Shown in pieces: positions 25,234 to 34,912 of a stretch of DNA of 48,056 nt. The notes below the pieces were generated by a model. The model saw nothing but the letters and a program-made list of their open reading frames with translations, searched no databases and was not told where the DNA came from. The stretch's first letter is position 1. Every line of letters begins with the position of its first letter. Origin of the DNA: Saprospiraceae bacterium. Lineage in GTDB: Bacteria; Bacteroidota; Bacteroidia; Chitinophagales; Saprospiraceae. A program made the translations under genes and the position numbers. The DNA lies in NCBI GenBank assembly GCA_029263015.1, contig JAJCYI010000201.1, positions 1-48,056 on the forward strand. Reading direction: 5' to 3'.

Positions 25234-26334
25234 TACAAATAAATTTTTGAAAGTGAACAATTGGATATGTTCAGCGGGACTTTCTCTGGCAGGGAAAATA
25301 TGCCAGATTGGATATTAGAATGGGAGCTTAGGCGCGGAATGTGTTTAGAAGAAAACCCTAATACAACTTACTTAGGGAAAGAATGGATGAAACAAAAATA
25401 GGACACGCCGAGCATTGGAAATAATGAAAACCACTGAACGGGAACAATCCTGTCCCAAACTGGAATCTTTCCGCTCCAACTCCAGGTCTTTGAATTTTTA
25501 TTGCCATTCACGCAGCCCACAGGAAAATACTGTTGTATAGGGTGGCATAAAAGAAAGCGCTATTAAGGGGTCCGGGATGAGGAGTCAGAGGCTGAAATAA
25601 AATCAAGAAACAAGAGAGGTTGTACTTGATTATCCGGATAAGAATTTTTAAAAAGCAATGACCCCCTGACCCCTCAAACCAAAACGACCAATAAAGGGAA
25701 TCGCTACCCAGAAGCATTGGCCAGTACAAAATGCGCAATGACGTTTTCTAAACTCGGCCATCCTATCCAGCCTGAAAGGTCAAAACCTGACTGAAAGGGA
25801 AACAAACACTGCGAACTAGTATTGCTTCCCATGGCCAAAAGTGGCGATGATAAATGGATGGAAGTAGTGCAGACTGCTGGTGCTAAATAGGATGAGCCAA
25901 CTTCGGGAGAATTAATAGGAAACGACTGCATCCTGGCCATTGACGACTGGGTAGCATCCTTTTTGACTTGAGAATCTGTGAATTCCCGTTCAGCCTCGTC
26001 TTTTTCCCGTTCATTCACAAAAGATAGGATTAGGCCCAAGGCCGCTCTACATTTGCAACATCCATTCTGAAAATAATTGCCACCTAATACCCTTCCCTTT
26101 GTTACCTCTATATTTAGAAGTTGTTCACATTTTTCAATTGTCCAATTGAAAGTGAGAAACTATTAGGGCCCAAAAAGAATACAGTTTCTGATTATTGCTG
26201 TGCTTTCCGGAGGCTATGGGGTTGGCCTATCCGGATGGCCGGCAAATAGAAATACTTCAATCAAATAACGGTGTAAGAATAATCCCCAATTCAAAGGGTG
26301 CATTTTCTTTTATCGCACAAATAAAAATTAATTT
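25234..26334. other. 1.1-kb stretch without a supported gene
   Basis: No signal-peptide-bearing or family-like frame was seen. A minus-strand frame (25704-26039, TTG start, upstream-open with CCKC) is serine-rich and unlike any family I know; I leave it unassigned. Heptad-phased DNA occurs at 25566-25593 (AGGGGTC, CGGGATG, AGGAGTC, AGAGGCT) and in opposite sense at 25663-25676 (CCCCTGA, CCCCTCA). Confidence 0.5.
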
Positions 26335-26772
26335 ATGAAACAAACAACAATTTGGATAGCCTGCATTCTCTTTTATTGCATGTTGGCTATTTCCTGCACA
26401 AATTCAGACGACGATGTACTATTGACAAACACGGATATTACGCAAATCATTATCCAGGAAGACGGTTGGAAAGTGTCCTGGTACTGGGATAAGGACAAAG
26501 ACGAAACTAGCGATTTTTCAGGCTATGTTTTCTTCTTCCGGAACTCAGGAGCTTTTGATGCTGTCCGCAATGGTAATACAACTTCTGGGACATGGCAGGT
26601 TGCTTCCAGCAGCGATGGGAGCCAACGCTTGGTACTTACCTCTGGGAGTGCCACCAAACCACTAAAAGATGTGGACGATGACTGGATCATCTTGAATATG
26701 ATGGATGATAAGATTGAACTGAAAGATGACAACGATGAGCATTTGGAGGAACTGTTTTTTGAGAGGATATAA
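26335..26772 (+). CDS. Small lipoprotein, lipocalin-like
   Basis: Product of 145 residues with a lipobox MLAISC (Cys21). The mature part starts with an Asp-rich linker and then EDGWKVSWYWDKDKDET...YVFFFRNSGAFDAVRNGNTTSGTWQV...LVLTSGS. The WKVSWY / GTWQV pattern recalls lipocalin-like Bacteroidota lipoproteins (DUF5004/DUF4923 style), at low certainty. It is very acidic at its C-terminus. Single gene with a terminator at 26846-26879. Function unknown. Confidence 0.7.
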   Translation: MKQTTIWIACILFYCMLAISCTNSDDDVLLTNTDITQIIIQEDGWKVSWYWDKDKDETSDFSGYVFFFRNSGAFDAVRNGNTTSGTWQVASSSDGSQRLVLTSGSATKPLKDVDDDWIILNMMDDKIELKDDNDEHLEELFFERI

Positions 26773-26845
26773 TGGAGTAGATGACCAAATAGCGTTTTCA
26801 TAATAATAGGGTTTTTAGGTGTTTACGAACCTCTGGTTCTACAGT

Positions 26846-26879
26846 CCTTGGGCTTTAACATGCAGCCCAGGGCTTTTTT
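26846..26879 (+). terminator. Terminator after the lipocalin-like gene
   Basis: Stem CCTTGGGCT / AGCCCAGGG with a 9-nt loop, followed by CT6. Confidence 0.85.
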
Positions 26880-27002
26880 ATTTCATTGATAATCAACGAA
26901 ATATATCCGATTCCCATTCGGCTTTTACAAATGCCCGTTCAGCCAAAAAAAGTGGTTTCGGTCTTTTTTCCGACTCATATTTGTGCCATAATAAAATCAA
27001 TA

Positions 27003-27815
27003 ATGAAATTCAGTCACGCCATTATATTATTATTTACTGCATTTAATTGTTCTGCCCAATCGAGTCAAAGACCTATTAAAATATGGTACAGTCTCGGCGT
27101 AAGTGGAAAGGTTACAGATGAGCTGACAATTAATTTTGGCAGGATGTACAGTTACGATACCGAGCCATATGGCCAAGGTTATTTTCAGAATACGGTTGGC
27201 CTATATTATAGATCGTTGAAACATCTGTCTTTCTCCGCTGGATATACACAAACAAACATACTACGGGAGGAAAAACCAAACTTGAAAAAAAACCGGTTTT
27301 ACGGTGCCGTATCATGGAAAAGCAAGTGGGACATATGGCGTATTTCCAATGCCGTCAAACTGGAAAAACACGGCTCTAAGGAAAAGAAATACAACTACCG
27401 GGTCATTTATAGTTTTTATGTCCGGCCAAGGTCGGATTTAATTGTCCCGAAAATCAGACTTACACCTTTTTTCAGCAGTCAGTTTTTTTACAACATTGGT
27501 GGCAAGCCTATTTCTCAATACGATATGGAGGGGAACAAGTTGGGCAAGTTTGAGCCAAATGGCTGGCACCGTCTCCGCTTGCGGACGGGGTTTTATATTA
27601 AGCCAATCAAACATCTGAAGCTGACATTTTATGGGATTTACCAAAAAGAATTTAATACGGGGTGGGCCGTGAAAAACCATCGGCAGATAAATGTTCAAAA
27701 CCCAAAATCAGGCAATATATCCCGGGCTTATAAAAATTATTTTGTACTCGGTGTCAGCGCAAAATATTATTTACCTAAAATCGGTAAACTAAAAAAGGAA
27801 AGACAAAAAAAGTGA
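27003..27815 (+). CDS. DUF2490-like outer-membrane protein
   Basis: Product of 270 residues. The ATG at 27003 is chosen because it begins the signal peptide MKFSHAIILLFTAFNCSAQ; the frame is open from 26886 across the terminator, which is not credible. The mature protein is rich in amphipathic strands (LSFSAGYTQTNI, NYRVIYSFYVRP, HRLRLRTGFYIKPIKHLKLTFYGIYQKEF). It fits the DUF2490 barrel type, which usually has about 12 strands and unknown function. It lies 100 bp upstream of the P-loop/ABC operon on the same strand and could be its outer-membrane member, although a separate promoter cannot be excluded. Confidence 0.72.
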   Translation: MKFSHAIILLFTAFNCSAQSSQRPIKIWYSLGVSGKVTDELTINFGRMYSYDTEPYGQGYFQNTVGLYYRSLKHLSFSAGYTQTNILREEKPNLKKNRFYGAVSWKSKWDIWRISNAVKLEKHGSKEKKYNYRVIYSFYVRPRSDLIVPKIRLTPFFSSQFFYNIGGKPISQYDMEGNKLGKFEPNGWHRLRLRTGFYIKPIKHLKLTFYGIYQKEFNTGWAVKNHRQINVQNPKSGNISRAYKNYFVLGVSAKYYLPKIGKLKKERQKK

Positions 27816-27915
27816 TCGAGAGCAAGGGTTTAATGAAATAGACAATAATTAATAAATGCATGCTGAGGAATAAATATTCTCAATTGTTTTACAACTTAAA
27901 TAAATAAATACAGAT

Positions 27916-28977
27916 ATGCTGAACAAGATCAAAAAGAGTCTCATCTGCAAAAACATAACTGATTACACTATTGATGAACTTTTAAAAAACACACATTTAC
28001 CGAAAGTCGGTGATGTGGCACTTTTCAGGGTAAAAGAGATTGGAAGGCATACTCGCCTGCAAAACTATAAGGGCAAGAATCGCCTGCTTTTTAAAGACGA
28101 CCTCATGCTTTGCGCATTTGGAAACAGATATGCAACCAATCAGATCGAGGGATATGTGCCCGAAGATATCAAACCTGAATACCATATGTTGGGACAGGGC
28201 GGTGTTGTGGGAATCGTGAAATCAATGTGCAAGCCCCTGGAAGAGATCGGTCCTACTACCCTCGAAATGATTGGGTATGCCACAGATAGTTCAGGTGTTG
28301 TGGTGAACACCAAAGTCTCCAGGTTTGAACTGGCCAAAACGGCCCGGATGAACAGGAAGAATGCCAAGGTGATCCTTTCGATAGGTTCGGCAATGGACAG
28401 TGGAAAGACGACAACAGCAGGCTATCTCTGCCGCGGTCTTGCAATGGCTGGCAAAAAAACAGCTTACATGAAATTGACAGGCACAGTTTATACCAAGGAC
28501 ATGAATTTTGCCCTTGACTGTGGCGCCGATACCTCGATTGATTTTTCGCACCTAGGGTTTCCGTCTACCTATATGTGTGAACTCCCAGAACTTGTGCAAT
28601 TGTTCCATGCCTTGATGTACGAATTGGGAGCAGCCCAGCCAGAATATGTGATGGTTGAAATTGCTGATGGCCTCCTCCAACGTGAAACCAGGATGCTGTT
28701 GGGAAACCGCAAGTTTATGCGCGAAGTAGATGGTGTCATTTTTTCTGCGGGCGACAGCCTTGGCGTTATCAGTGGATTGGGGCTGTTGAAGTCGTGGAAC
28801 ATTTGGCCATTTGCCGTGAGCGGTCTTTTCACCAGCCGCCCGTTGTTGGTGGAAGAGGCACAGGCTGCCTGTCGTTCCGATGTACTTACGCTGGAAGACC
28901 TCGAATCGCCTGCTATCCTCCATTATTTTGAGAGAACGATCATGGAACAAGAAAAACCAATAGCAAATGTGGCTTAA
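27916..28977 (+). CDS. P-loop NTPase, BioD/DUF1611-like
   Basis: Product of 353 residues, no signal peptide. The N-terminal 145 residues form an all-beta/alpha region I do not recognise (GDVALFRVKEIGRHTRLQNY, then GYVPEDIKPEYHMLGQGGVVGIV). A Walker A follows: GSAMDSGKTT at 157-166. Then come AYMKLTGTVYTKD and ADTSIDFSHLGFPST, and a Walker B-like VMVEIADGLLQRET. This order recalls the BioD/CobQ/DUF1611 (DgcN-like) P-loop group, which binds ATP to activate a carboxylate or transfer a group; the relation is distant. Its last 11 bp overlap the start of the ABC transporter gene, so the two are translationally coupled. It probably acts with that transporter, e.g. by modifying or loading its substrate. 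Confidence 0.75.
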   Translation: MLNKIKKSLICKNITDYTIDELLKNTHLPKVGDVALFRVKEIGRHTRLQNYKGKNRLLFKDDLMLCAFGNRYATNQIEGYVPEDIKPEYHMLGQGGVVGIVKSMCKPLEEIGPTTLEMIGYATDSSGVVVNTKVSRFELAKTARMNRKNAKVILSIGSAMDSGKTTTAGYLCRGLAMAGKKTAYMKLTGTVYTKDMNFALDCGADTSIDFSHLGFPSTYMCELPELVQLFHALMYELGAAQPEYVMVEIADGLLQRETRMLLGNRKFMREVDGVIFSAGDSLGVISGLGLLKSWNIWPFAVSGLFTSRPLLVEEAQAACRSDVLTLEDLESPAILHYFERTIMEQEKPIANVA

Positions 28978-30679
28978 AAGGAAAACCTTAGCGCAGTTTT
29001 ATAGTGAAAATAAAAAGCTGGCATGGCTAACATTTGCCATGAGCTTCACTGCCGGATTGTTGACCATTACAGTACCGGTGGCCATTGGGAAGTATTACGA
29101 TTTTCTTTTCGGCTACCGTTCCTTCCGGGCACGCATGCTTGATTTTTTGCCATTCGACATCAATGATATTAAGGTCTTCCTGGTTTTTTTTATAGTATTG
29201 GTCATCCTAAAAACTATTTTTTCGTTTGCTGAAAAATATTGCACGGGACTATTGGGTGAACAATTCACCTTTTGGATTCGCACCACCCTTTTCCAGCACC
29301 AATTGAAAATACCCGTCCAGGATTATGAAAGCAAAGGCATGGGGCGGTACCTCCTGCGCTTTAGCGGCGATTTGAACAGCCTGAAGAATTACTTGACCAA
29401 AGGGATCATCCGTTTTGTCAGTGATGCCATGATGCTTACCCTTACTTTGGCCTTGTTGTTCTGGTTGGATTTTAGGTTGGGGCTTTTCATGTTGACCGGG
29501 TTGGGGCTTCCGTTGTGGGGGATCATTACTTTCAACAGGAAGCTGTCAAGAGCTACCCGGGCACAGAGGAATTATAAGTCTTCCTTGCTGGCATTTACCA
29601 ATACTCGGCTGCGGGCCATCCATACCATCCGTTTTTTCAACAAGGAAATCCCAGAACAGGGGAAGTTTGATAAAAAGGCAGAACGAGTATTCGATGCAGG
29701 TATCCAGTATCAAAAAGTAACCAGTTTAATCAATGCGCTGATCCCAGGTGTACTATATCTATTGCTGGGTGCTTTGTTTATGTACATCTATTTTTCTGGG
29801 CAGGGCCAAGGCACATCTGCTGGCAGCAATATCCTGGTTTTCATTATTCTTTTGCTAACCATTATGCCGGTCATGCAGCGCATGTTGCGCGTAAACGTAG
29901 TTTGGGAATTAGGGAATATTTCTTTTGAAAAATTATTAAATGTGTTGAACAGGATTGAAACTGAAAATGTCAGCAATACTATTTTCCGCTACAAAAGTGG
30001 TGAGATTAAAATCAAAGAAATGAGTTATGGTTTTGAGTCGGGCCATGCAGTATTTGACAAATTGGTCTTTAATATACCTGGTAGTGGCTTGGCTCTCATA
30101 AAGGGCCCTCCCGGCAGCGGTAAAAGTACGCTCATTAAATTGATGGCTGGGCTGTACAAGCCTACATCTGGGAAAATAATCATTGACAAGCAAGACCTGG
30201 CCGAAGTAGATGGTAGGTCTTTGAGGAGGAGGATTGCAGTGGTTTCAGACGAAATACCATTGATGGGTGAGACGGTTTTTGAAGCCATTTCATATAGCAG
30301 AAAACCTGAAAAACGACTTCCCACGCAGTTTCTCCTTAAATATTTGCAGAACAACAATCCCGACCTGCCACCTCTTTGCCTGGATGATAAAATTGGGGAC
30401 CTGGGTTGCAATTTGTCCAAAGGGCAACGAAAGCTGCTGGCATTTGCAAGGGCCGTCTTGACCAATAAGAAAATCATTCTCATTGATGAACTGTTTGAGG
30501 GCTTGTCCCCCGCTTCCATTCCATTTTGGTCAAAAGAGGTCAGGGAACTGGCCACAGATAAGACCGTTGTGGTTTTCACTTCCCAATGTATCGAGGAGGT
30601 ATTGATGCCGGATGAGGTTTTTATTTTGCCCAAAAGAAACCTTGACGAGGCTGCACAGGCAACGAGTAGGGTAGCCTGA
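28967..30679 (+). CDS. ABC half-transporter with degenerate catalytic motifs
   Basis: Product of 570 residues: a six-helix exporter-type membrane domain (about 15-310) fused to a nucleotide-binding domain (about 345-560). Walker A is intact (GPPGSGKST, 380-388) and so is Walker B (IILIDE, with Glu508). The signature is LSKGQ (483-487) rather than LSGGQ. The Q-loop Gln is replaced (AVVSDEIP, 425-431), and the H-loop position reads VVFTSQ (Ser/Gln instead of His, about 535-540). Such changes usually slow or abolish hydrolysis at that site, so a partner subunit or altered coupling may be needed. No accessory domain was seen. It overlaps the P-loop gene by 11 bp. Confidence 0.85.
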   Translation: MWLKRKTLAQFYSENKKLAWLTFAMSFTAGLLTITVPVAIGKYYDFLFGYRSFRARMLDFLPFDINDIKVFLVFFIVLVILKTIFSFAEKYCTGLLGEQFTFWIRTTLFQHQLKIPVQDYESKGMGRYLLRFSGDLNSLKNYLTKGIIRFVSDAMMLTLTLALLFWLDFRLGLFMLTGLGLPLWGIITFNRKLSRATRAQRNYKSSLLAFTNTRLRAIHTIRFFNKEIPEQGKFDKKAERVFDAGIQYQKVTSLINALIPGVLYLLLGALFMYIYFSGQGQGTSAGSNILVFIILLLTIMPVMQRMLRVNVVWELGNISFEKLLNVLNRIETENVSNTIFRYKSGEIKIKEMSYGFESGHAVFDKLVFNIPGSGLALIKGPPGSGKSTLIKLMAGLYKPTSGKIIIDKQDLAEVDGRSLRRRIAVVSDEIPLMGETVFEAISYSRKPEKRLPTQFLLKYLQNNNPDLPPLCLDDKIGDLGCNLSKGQRKLLAFARAVLTNKKIILIDELFEGLSPASIPFWSKEVRELATDKTVVVFTSQCIEEVLMPDEVFILPKRNLDEAAQATSRVA

Positions 30680-31083
30680 CCATAGGTCTCAAATAGATGA
30701 AGAAATCAAAAATATAAGCACCTAATTCAGCCACAATTTATTCCCGTTCAAGGTTTCATTTTAAAATTTCAGGCAGGCGGTGCTTAATTTTGACCTATCC
30801 AAAAACAGGCCTATAACCCACCGTAATTACTTATCCCTGTAGCTGTCTATAGTTTTGTTTAAGGTTGAAAAGGCGCTTATTAAGGTCAAATGAAAACCCT
30901 AGACAGCTTCCCTGTCCCCTATTCTAACACTGTGTAGTCGCCAATTGAATTTGGCAACCACACTATCCTGAAGACTGATATTTATATTCCCATGAACGTT
31001 TGAGCATTTGCTCTATATCCCATTCTATTGCCCTTATACCACATTATGTCGGCTATTATTTTATAAATTCAAATACTGTAACA
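30680..31083. other. 400-bp gap before the beta-helix gene
   Basis: No gene, strong terminator or repeat could be identified between the ABC gene and the beta-helix gene. Co-transcription across it is uncertain. Confidence 0.5.
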
Positions 31084-32076
31084 ATGGGTACTACGTTCAG
31101 GTGCATCCGCACAGGGAGTTTGTACATCGCCATGTTTTTTCTGGCTGTACAACATGCAAGCGCACAGATCATTTTTGTCAAAAAAAATAGCAATGGGGAC
31201 GGAAGTTCCTGGCAACAATCTTACGGCCATCTTTCAACTGCTCTTGAAAATGCCCGGTACGGCACCCAAGTATGGGTCGCTGCTGGAAGTTATAATCCCA
31301 CAGCAGGTGCCGACCGGGACATTTCATTTGTCATCCCCTCCGGCGTGAAAGTGATCGGGGGGTTCAATGGAGTAGAAACCAACTTGGAGGAACGGCAACC
31401 TGAGCGGTATCCAACAACTCTCAGTGGCGAAATTGGCCAGACTGGTTTTGCAGACAACTCCTACCATATTGTTCGTTTTGAAAATGCAGACAACAGTACC
31501 TTGCTCGATGGATTTACCATTACAGGTGGCAATGCCAACGGGGAAGGAACGGGGAATACCAACAACAGCAAAGGTGGCGGCATTTACAATAACGGACATT
31601 CGGGAGCATCAAACCCTATGATCCGAAATTGCCGGTTTGTCAAAAACTTTGGCAGGGATGGTGGAGCTGTTTACAATAATGGGTTGAACGGGGAATGCAG
31701 CCCTGTTTTTGAAAACTGCATTTTTTCTGAAAATGAAGCGGGAATGGACGGAGGGGCAATTTTCAACGATAGCCGTGGCAGTGGCCAGTGCAACCCAGTT
31801 TTCATGCATTGTATTTTTAAGAGGAATATGGGCACTTATGGTGGTGCCATCTGCCAAGCAACCGATGATACGGCCTGCGCCCTGATACTCGAAAACTGCA
31901 CGTTTGTTGAAAACGTGGCTTATCTCAGGGGCGGGGCCATTTTTAGCATAGCAGGTTCCGAAAATTGTTTTGTTAAAATAGGGGGCAGTGTTTTCGAAGC
32001 CAATTTTCCAGATGAACAAGGTCGGGCATTCACGAATGCCGAAGCAAGAAACGAGGCGTATCGGATCAAGGAATAA
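31084..32076 (+). CDS. Secreted right-handed beta-helix (PMP-repeat-like) protein
   Basis: Product of 330 residues from the ATG at 31084, which precedes a signal peptide (IAMFFLAVQHASAQ); the frame is open from 31000 but the added residues look non-coding. It begins FVKKNSNGDGSSWQQSYGHLSTAL and VWVAAGSYNP, the opening of many choice-of-anchor/beta-helix proteins. About five coils of the pattern GGAxxNxxxxG...PxFxNCxF.xN follow, as in polymorphic outer-membrane and parallel beta-helix repeats. The end lacks a type IX sorting domain and the protein is short, so its export and surface attachment route is not obvious. It may be a substrate of the neighbouring export genes (inference). Confidence 0.8.
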   Translation: MGTTFRCIRTGSLYIAMFFLAVQHASAQIIFVKKNSNGDGSSWQQSYGHLSTALENARYGTQVWVAAGSYNPTAGADRDISFVIPSGVKVIGGFNGVETNLEERQPERYPTTLSGEIGQTGFADNSYHIVRFENADNSTLLDGFTITGGNANGEGTGNTNNSKGGGIYNNGHSGASNPMIRNCRFVKNFGRDGGAVYNNGLNGECSPVFENCIFSENEAGMDGGAIFNDSRGSGQCNPVFMHCIFKRNMGTYGGAICQATDDTACALILENCTFVENVAYLRGGAIFSIAGSENCFVKIGGSVFEANFPDEQGRAFTNAEARNEAYRIKE

Positions 32077-32143
32077 TTCCAAGAAAAAACCTGTCTGTGT
32101 TTCCACGGCGATGGTATTTATGTAGATTTCAAGGGGTGCATTT

Positions 32144-32236
32144 CAAAATGTCGGTAAGAAGGTAGGCCGGATTTCCCAATCCGGCTGTAAACAGGGCGGA
32201 TTGGGAAATCCGCACTACGTTTCCACCGACATTTTG
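32144..32236. repeat. 93-bp nested palindromic repeat
   Basis: Outer arms CAAAATGTCGGT (32144-32155) and ACCGACATTTTG (32225-32236) enclose inner arms at 32165-32187 and 32192-32215. Each inner arm carries its own palindrome (CGGATTTCCCAATCCG). It sits between the convergent beta-helix and TolC-like genes. Confidence 0.85.
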
Positions 32237-32317
32237 TTCAAGTGTGTTTTTATTGCGGAAGCGGAGTGAAATATTGGAACAATATAATGCGGCAAGGATC
32301 AAAGAATAAATCCCAGC

Positions 32318-33559
32318 TCAAAATCGCTCCTTGCCCTTCGACAAATAATTCTGGAATGGCTGTTCTGTCATCAGGCCCGAAACATCGAGAAATTCGACAA
32401 ATGCCCGCATGATTTCAAATTCCAGTTCCTGCTGGATCAATTCTTTTTTCAGGGTGTTTTCCCGCATTTTCAATAAAGTCTTTGGAGAGGCTTCGGCTAT
32501 TTTGCTGTATTCTTCCAAGGCATATTCAGCTTGACTATCAGTTAGTTGAAGGCTTACCAAGTCATGTTTCCGCAGCAGGTTGTCCAATTTCTGGGAAAGG
32601 CTGGTGTGCCGGGCAACCAGTATGTTTTTGAGGTTTATAAAACGGCTTTCCAATTCAAAGGTTTTGACCTGCAATTCATTGAGGTCGAGACGGGCAGCTC
32701 CTTTAAAAGGAATGTCAAATCCCAGCCCGATTGATAAACTTTTGCGGAACGCTGTGGGATCATATCCATATTTAGCTTGGACAAATCCCAGGGAAAATTT
32801 ATTTTTTGATGCCTCCCATTCGTACTCCATCATACTGTTGTAAATCTTTGCGGACAATAGGTTCAGTTCCCTGTGTTCCGTTGGATCAGGAGATACAAAA
32901 GAGGCCAACATGTTTTTTACATCATTGATGTCGATCCATTTACTTGCGGCTATTTCCACATTGCCCTCTTGTTTGATTTTGAGTTGTATTTCCTTTTTGA
33001 TAGTGCGGAGCGTGTTTTCGAGGTCGAGGATTTTCCGAACGGACTCCTGTTCCTCATCTTCTGCTTCGATAAGGTCGAGGATGTCGAATCCGGGGAGGGA
33101 GATGCTTCTTTGGAGCAGGGTCAACCGATCTGAAAAAAGTACTTTCTTTTTCTGTTCTGTTTGCAATAACCTGTTGGAATAAAGATAGCTGACCAATAGG
33201 TCGTACCGTTCACGCAAGGCTTTCCCCAGTTCGGCGTTTAGTTCGGTCCCTGCCATGAACCGATTCGTTTCCTGGTATTGCCGCTGCGCTTTGATGGTGC
33301 TGAGACTATTTGGGCTGGCACGCAAAACATATTCCTGCTTACGCCAGTCAAATTCATTGGTCTCTGTCCTGATTTCGAGTTTTTCGATCATGGGAAGTTC
33401 GTGGGAAATATTGGTCAAAAAGGAGGCTCTCTTTTTTTGGTAGGCCACGTTTTCCTGTGACCGGGCATTGGCTAGGAATGACTGCATGGTAAAGGACTCC
33501 TGTCCCGTCCCGTGTATAATGCAAGCAAACAAGAGCGCAATGGTAATTGGCAATTTCAT
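32318..33559 (-). CDS. TolC-like outer-membrane channel protein
   Basis: Product of 413 residues with a signal peptide (1-19, HGTGQ). Long helices rich in Glu, Lys, Leu and Gln (about 30-65, 90-200, 290-390) alternate with strand-like stretches (YVLRASPNSL; SKNKFSLGFVQAKYGY; KSLSIGLGFDIPFKGAARLDLNELQ). These match the outer membrane efflux protein (OEP) layout with its inverted repeat and barrel strands. TolC-family proteins form trimeric exit ducts spanning the periplasm and outer membrane. This one is slightly shorter than usual and diverged. It lies downstream of HlyD-like and DUF4956 genes on the same strand, 242 bp after the HlyD-like stop codon. Confidence 0.8.
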   Translation of the reverse strand: MKLPITIALLFACIIHGTGQESFTMQSFLANARSQENVAYQKKRASFLTNISHELPMIEKLEIRTETNEFDWRKQEYVLRASPNSLSTIKAQRQYQETNRFMAGTELNAELGKALRERYDLLVSYLYSNRLLQTEQKKKVLFSDRLTLLQRSISLPGFDILDLIEAEDEEQESVRKILDLENTLRTIKKEIQLKIKQEGNVEIAASKWIDINDVKNMLASFVSPDPTEHRELNLLSAKIYNSMMEYEWEASKNKFSLGFVQAKYGYDPTAFRKSLSIGLGFDIPFKGAARLDLNELQVKTFELESRFINLKNILVARHTSLSQKLDNLLRKHDLVSLQLTDSQAEYALEEYSKIAEASPKTLLKMRENTLKKELIQQELEFEIMRAFVEFLDVSGLMTEQPFQNYLSKGKERF

Positions 33560-33801
33560 AATGTAGTTTTAAGCTGAGATTGTGAGGTGATAAAAGTCGG
33601 GTGTAGATAGACTCTGCTTTATTTTTGGCACATCAGAGGTATCTTATTCCGAGTTGCGGATGAGTACCTATATAAAATAAAATGATACAATTTTGATTTC
33701 CAATTGGTTTTAACCCATTGATCGTTAACGTAATAGGTTGAAATTCATTGGGTAGCTTAAACGGTAGGTTATTTATTCCAACCCCCTTGAATGCTCATGC
33801 A

Positions 33802-34908
33802 TCACTCCACCCCCTCCTTTAGGTTAGTCGACTGCCGTGCCGAAATTTCAGCAGAGGTCTTTGGCGGTGTGAATGCTTGGAAAACCTTTTTGGAGGGGTC
33901 GTTTTCACAGGGGAATAAATTCAGGACGACCCTTTCTTTTTGTAGAAAATTGTTGTCAAAAGGGATTTCGATCAGCACTTCGCGCCCATAGGTTTTGAAA
34001 GTTGAGATCTTGCGCAAACGCTCTGGTATTTCCACGATCCTCGACCCCAAGCCGATCACTTTTCCAGTGCAGTTAGTGGCTGGCCTCACGCTTGAATTCA
34101 CCAACAGGGAATCTCCTTCATTAACATGAAGGATCAAACTTTCCAGGACATAGCCTTTTACCAGCGTGGGGTTTTCTTCGTAAAAAGTGAGCATTGTACT
34201 GAATTCAGGTATCTGCTCGCCGATCTTGCAAAAAACAGAGCCTATGACGCCATTGCCAGGCGCGGTGATGGCCAATTTGTCTTCTTCCATTTCAGTAAAG
34301 CCCAGTTCTTCCTGCAATTTTTCGATCTGTATTTTGATAGGGTTGTTGGGTGATGCCAGTTCCCGCCTCAACTTGTGCTTTTCCATATCCAAGGGTCTCA
34401 CAGCCAGTTTCATTTCTTCTTTTAGTCCTTCAATTTTTATTTGGTTTGGACTCCGTCCAGTTTTGTCCTTCGCCTGGGAAATACTTTCAAGGCCCCTTAC
34501 CAACGACTGATTGATGGACATTTCCGATTCCAATTGTTCGATCTGCGATTTGATTTCGCTTACCTTGGCTGCTTTTTGTGCATCCAAGCCCCTGATGGTA
34601 GATTTCAGACCAAGTTCCCATATCTGGTATTGGGACTGGAGTTTGGCTACCTCGTGGTTCAAGGCGCTTTGTTCGAGTTGGAGGCCGGCTCGGGCCACTT
34701 CCATGAGCAGTTGCCCTTTATAGACCCTTTCTCCAGGCTGCACATATATTTCGTGAATGGTGACGGAATGTTCCAGCCGTATTTCGGTTTCCTTGTTTTC
34801 AGCAAAGCCAAAAAACACAAAGGTTTCGCTACTGTACCGCCAATTGAAAAGAACGAGGGCAATGAATACGGTGGTCACTGCCAAGAAATGAACATTTAAA
34901 CGTTTCAT
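33802..34908 (-). CDS. HlyD-like periplasmic adaptor
   Basis: Product of 368 residues from the ATG at 34908; ATGs at 34920 and 34938 overlap the DUF4956 gene and are also possible. One N-terminal membrane helix (about 5-22), then a beta-barrel/lipoyl-like half motif (VTIHEIYVQPGERVYKGQLLMEV). A long coiled-coil hairpin with many Glu/Gln follows (about 70-205), then the second half (ITAPGNGVIGSVFCKIGEQI). Membrane fusion proteins of this type join an inner-membrane machine to a TolC channel. The only adjacent inner-membrane protein is DUF4956 rather than a classical pump. It overlaps or abuts that gene, implying coupled translation. Confidence 0.87.
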   Translation of the reverse strand: MKRLNVHFLAVTTVFIALVLFNWRYSSETFVFFGFAENKETEIRLEHSVTIHEIYVQPGERVYKGQLLMEVARAGLQLEQSALNHEVAKLQSQYQIWELGLKSTIRGLDAQKAAKVSEIKSQIEQLESEMSINQSLVRGLESISQAKDKTGRSPNQIKIEGLKEEMKLAVRPLDMEKHKLRRELASPNNPIKIQIEKLQEELGFTEMEEDKLAITAPGNGVIGSVFCKIGEQIPEFSTMLTFYEENPTLVKGYVLESLILHVNEGDSLLVNSSVRPATNCTGKVIGLGSRIVEIPERLRKISTFKTYGREVLIEIPFDNNFLQKERVVLNLFPCENDPSKKVFQAFTPPKTSAEISARQSTNLKEGVE

Positions 34909-34912
34909 ATTT

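Noticed and set aside
25704-26039. 111-codon minus-strand frame with TTG start
   Set aside because: Serine-rich and unlike known families; no promoter or partner. Left in the no-gene region, although an orphan gene cannot be fully excluded.
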